This document shows positions 5,536 through 8,426 of a stretch of DNA of 8,426 nt, one piece after another. A program made the translations under genes and the position numbers. The DNA comes from Bacillota bacterium (GTDB taxonomy: Bacteria; Bacillota; Clostridia; Peptostreptococcales; Anaerovoracaceae), in assembly GCA_029266295.1 (NCBI GenBank), contig JAQSXD010000152.1:1-8426 (forward strand), in the 5' to 3' direction. Positions within the stretch are counted from its first letter, which is position 1; each line of letters begins with the position of its first letter. Under the pieces are notes generated by a model that searched no databases, was not told where the DNA came from, and saw only the letters and a program-made list of their open reading frames with translations.

Positions 5536-8426
5536 TTGACAGATGAGCTTGATAAAACCAATAAGCAGAAAGAAATAGATGATTTTTTTGCCAAGTTTGA
5601 TAAAATCAGCAACGACTTTGATAAAAACATGAATAAGTCGGACCAAGGAGGCCCTCCTGTCGGAGAAGACTCCGCAAGGTCTGGCAAAGGATCTCCGGGT
5701 GCCGATCAGTCAGTTGTGAGCGAAAGCAGAAGAACCCGACTTGAGAGACTTAGTGAAGGTAAGCCTCAGAGCCGACGTTCTGCAAGGAGCGGAAATCAAA
5801 CTTCAAGCAGCGAAGAGCGACTAATAACAAATGTACAAGATAACGGATTCATGACGAAAGAGCAGACATCCAACGAGGAGCCTATGAGAACGAAGAAACA
5901 AAAGAAGAAGAAAAAGTATACCATTAATAAGAAGCAGCTGTTTAAATTTATACTGTTTCTCGGTTTGAGCGTATGTCTCGTTCTGGGAGGAATTGTAATT
6001 TCTATCATTGTACAAACCCCACCCATTGAGCCGGATAATATTTACGAGAGACTTGCAGAGAATTCTACCCTTTACGATGATGAAGGAACTATTATTGACA
6101 GTCTCTTGACCTCCGATGGTTTGCGGACAAACATCTCCTACAATGAACTCCCGCAAAATCTCATCGATGCATTTGTATCGATAGAAGACAAAACCTTCTG
6201 GGAGCATAATGGGTTCAATGTAATCCGTATTATGGGAGCCATCAAGGAAAGCATTTTCGAAGGAGATAAGGTCAGCGGTACGAGTACCATTACCCAGCAG
6301 CTTGCCAGAAATCTTTATCTTGCGGAGTCAAAATCAAAATATGATATCAGGCGAAAAATCAAAGAAGCCTATTACACCGTGCTGATCGAACGTCACCTTA
6401 CAAAAGAGCAGATTATTGAAGCCTATTTGAATACCATATTCTTGGGTTACAATACCAATGGCGTACAGGCAGCATCACAGGCTTATTTTTCAAAGGATGT
6501 CAAGGATCTCACCCTGCTCGAGTGCGCTTCTCTAGCCAGTTTGCCGCAAGCCCCGGATCGCTATGCCTTCGTCAAACGGTATGAGAGTGCCCAGGTAAAT
6601 CCTGATGACCCCAATATTATCAGAAAAGGCGAAACCTATACCCTTGTATACAACGATACCTTTAATGACAGAAAGAATCTGGTACTCTCTTTCATGCTTG
6701 CTCAAGGTAAGATTACACAGTCTGAATACGATGAAGCCAAGGCAGGAGATCTGCATGCTTCCATCAATCCCAGCGAGGATACGACCAGTGAATTATCCTC
6801 CTACTTTGCAGATTATGTGATTAAATCTGTTGTAAAAGACTTGATGTCGGAACTCAATTTAAATGAATCCGATGCAAAGCAGATGATCTATAATAGCGGA
6901 CTGAAAATTTATACTACGATGAACTCCAATATGCAAAAAATTGCAGAGAAGGAATTCACCGACAATTCGAATTTCCCAAAGGTCGCGGGATTAAAGAAAG
7001 ACAAAGCAGGAAATATTCTGAACGCGAGCAAGAATGTTATGCTCTATAGTTACAAAAACTATTTCAATGATGAAGGTACCTTCACACTTACTTCTGATGA
7101 ATATCAAACCGCTGCAGACGGCGGCATCGTTCTTCTGAAAGGACATCGCCTGAGTTTTATCAAGACAGAAGTTCAGGGCAAGATAGACTACAGTGTGGAA
7201 TTCAAGGATATGTATATGATGCAGGACAACATCTTCTACCGTATTAACGGTGGTTATATCAACATTCCGCAGAAATACAAGACAAAGGATGAAGACGGTA
7301 ATCTCATCATCAGCGGTCAGTTTTTCCAAGACGCTCCGGATGCCTTCCAGTTCAACGGTCAAGGCATATCCATTGCAAAGAAAACCTATACACTGGATCA
7401 GGTAAATTATAATACGTATACACTGAGGCAGCAGATCATTCAGCCCCAGTCAGCCATGGTAATCTTTGATTATAAAAACGGCGGTATCAAGGCAATGGTT
7501 GGCGGAAGAAATGTTGAAGGAAGACAGATCTATAACAGGGCGACAAATCCGCGCCAACCCGGATCCTCCATTAAGCCGATGGGCGTATACGGGCCCGCAA
7601 TCCAAAGCGGTCTGGAAAAATCCAAATCCGGCATAACAAACGGACCTTCAGAAGGAAACAGCTTTGGCCAGTTATGGACGGCAGCCAGTGTAATCGACGA
7701 TGCACCGCTGACCATACAGGGAAAACTGTGGCCGAAAAACTGGTATTCCGGATATCGAGGTCTGCATACGATGCGGGAGTCGATTGAGCAGTCTGTCAAC
7801 GTCAATGCGGTGAAGGTATTCTCTGATATTGGTGTGGATGCCTCTGTGAAATTCCTTAAGAAATGCGGAATTACCTCTATCGTTGAATCCGGTAATGTCA
7901 ACGATATGAATGCAGCCGCACTGGCTCTGGGTGGGATGACCAAAGGGGTTTCCCCTCTTGAGATGGTCGCAGGCTACGGCGCCTTTGCAAACCAAGGGAA
8001 TTATACAGAACCTATCGTATATACGAAAATCACCAACAAACGCGGCGAAGTCATTTTGGAGAAAAAGGCAGCTTCCACACAAATCATGGACGAAGGGGTT
8101 GCTTTCATTATGACCGATATGCTTCGCTCCACAGTAACCAATGGTCTGGCCAAGGCTGCTGCCATCGGTTCCCAGCCTGTTGCCGGTAAAACGGGAACCA
8201 CCACCGACAATTACGACGCTTGGTTTGTTGGGTTTACCCCCCAATATGCAGCATCCGTCTGGATCGGAAATGATATTAATATTGAATTGAGTCAGGGCAG
8301 TGCTGCTGCGTCAAAGCTCTGGAGCAACGTCATGAAACAGGTTCATACAGGAATTGCTGCAGGAAGTTTCCCTTCGGCCCCAAGCAATGTAGTTAGCGCA
8401 GCTATCGACATAAAATCAGGCCGCTT
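5536..8426 (+). CDS. Class A penicillin-binding protein (PBP1A type), 3' end missing
   Basis: This bifunctional enzyme polymerises lipid II into glycan strands and cross-links their peptides outside the cytoplasmic membrane; relatives are named PonA, MrcA or PBP1A. The frame is open for 963 codons and runs off the right edge. Residues 1-135 form a charged cytoplasmic tail ending in a lysine run (120-127). One membrane anchor follows at about 136-160. The glycosyltransferase domain (about 180-360) shows SIEDKTFWEH at 215-224 with the presumed catalytic Glu217, GTSTITQQLARN at 248-259, and KEQIIEAYLN at 290-299. A linker of about 150 residues (475-630) precedes the transpeptidase domain. That domain has the nucleophile motif SSIK at 677-680 within PGSSIKP, SVN at 753-755 and KTGT at 885-888. 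All catalytic motifs are present, so beta-lactam binding is expected. The final visible residues, IDIKSGR, are typical near the domain's end, so probably only a short tail is missing. The gene has its own strong promoter and structured leader. Confidence 0.95.
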   Translation, partial: MTDELDKTNKQKEIDDFFAKFDKISNDFDKNMNKSDQGGPPVGEDSARSGKGSPGADQSVVSESRRTRLERLSEGKPQSRRSARSGNQTSSSEERLITNVQDNGFMTKEQTSNEEPMRTKKQKKKKKYTINKKQLFKFILFLGLSVCLVLGGIVISIIVQTPPIEPDNIYERLAENSTLYDDEGTIIDSLLTSDGLRTNISYNELPQNLIDAFVSIEDKTFWEHNGFNVIRIMGAIKESIFEGDKVSGTSTITQQLARNLYLAESKSKYDIRRKIKEAYYTVLIERHLTKEQIIEAYLNTIFLGYNTNGVQAASQAYFSKDVKDLTLLECASLASLPQAPDRYAFVKRYESAQVNPDDPNIIRKGETYTLVYNDTFNDRKNLVLSFMLAQGKITQSEYDEAKAGDLHASINPSEDTTSELSSYFADYVIKSVVKDLMSELNLNESDAKQMIYNSGLKIYTTMNSNMQKIAEKEFTDNSNFPKVAGLKKDKAGNILNASKNVMLYSYKNYFNDEGTFTLTSDEYQTAADGGIVLLKGHRLSFIKTEVQGKIDYSVEFKDMYMMQDNIFYRINGGYINIPQKYKTKDEDGNLIISGQFFQDAPDAFQFNGQGISIAKKTYTLDQVNYNTYTLRQQIIQPQSAMVIFDYKNGGIKAMVGGRNVEGRQIYNRATNPRQPGSSIKPMGVYGPAIQSGLEKSKSGITNGPSEGNSFGQLWTAASVIDDAPLTIQGKLWPKNWYSGYRGLHTMRESIEQSVNVNAVKVFSDIGVDASVKFLKKCGITSIVESGNVNDMNAAALALGGMTKGVSPLEMVAGYGAFANQGNYTEPIVYTKITNKRGEVILEKKAASTQIMDEGVAFIMTDMLRSTVTNGLAKAAAIGSQPVAGKTGTTTDNYDAWFVGFTPQYAASVWIGNDINIELSQGSAAASKLWSNVMKQVHTGIAAGSFPSAPSNVVSAAIDIKSGR

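Noticed and set aside
6991..8244. Several minus-strand reading frames opposite the PBP gene
   Set aside because: They are shadows of the PBP coding frame, with no ribosome sites and no family resemblance, whereas the plus frame carries all PBP motifs.

Overview
The window looks like chromosomal DNA from a low-to-moderate-GC Gram-positive anaerobe of the class Clostridia (Bacillota). The clues are strong AGGAGG-type ribosome sites, a comEC-holA gene pair, a HutP-family protein of the clostridial type, and a class A penicillin-binding protein (PBP) of Firmicutes architecture. Genus cannot be fixed from this sequence. There is no sign of phage, IS elements, CRISPR, tRNA or rRNA.

Layout: two divergent blocks meet in a 464-base intergenic region (5072-5535). 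The minus-strand block reads, in transcription order, a HutP-family RNA-binding protein (4655-5071), a 154-base AT-rich gap with degenerate 20-nt repeats and a perfect 12-bp palindrome, comEC (2071-4500, GTG start), holA (1091-2146, starting inside the comEC 3' end) and a DMT/EamA-family exporter (184-1089, one base after the holA stop). The last three are packed as a translationally coupled operon. Positions 1-183 are noncoding with no convincing terminator. The plus-strand block is a single large gene for a class A PBP (5536 to beyond 8426), cut by the right edge after 963 codons.

Functions: ComEC is the inner-membrane DNA uptake channel of natural transformation. HolA (delta) opens and loads the beta sliding clamp in replication. 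The exporter has no known link to either. The PBP polymerises and cross-links peptidoglycan. These are mostly housekeeping genes, and I do not see a defence or other multi-gene novel system.

The most interesting unexplained part is the approximately 170-nt leader between a near-consensus promoter (TTAACA, 17 bp, TATAAT) and the PBP start codon. By eye it folds into a three-way junction. One hairpin's 3' arm is a near copy of the PBP ribosome-binding site, so its 5' arm could pair either within the hairpin or with the ribosome site. That is the layout of a cis-acting translational switch, and I cannot match it to a known riboswitch class.
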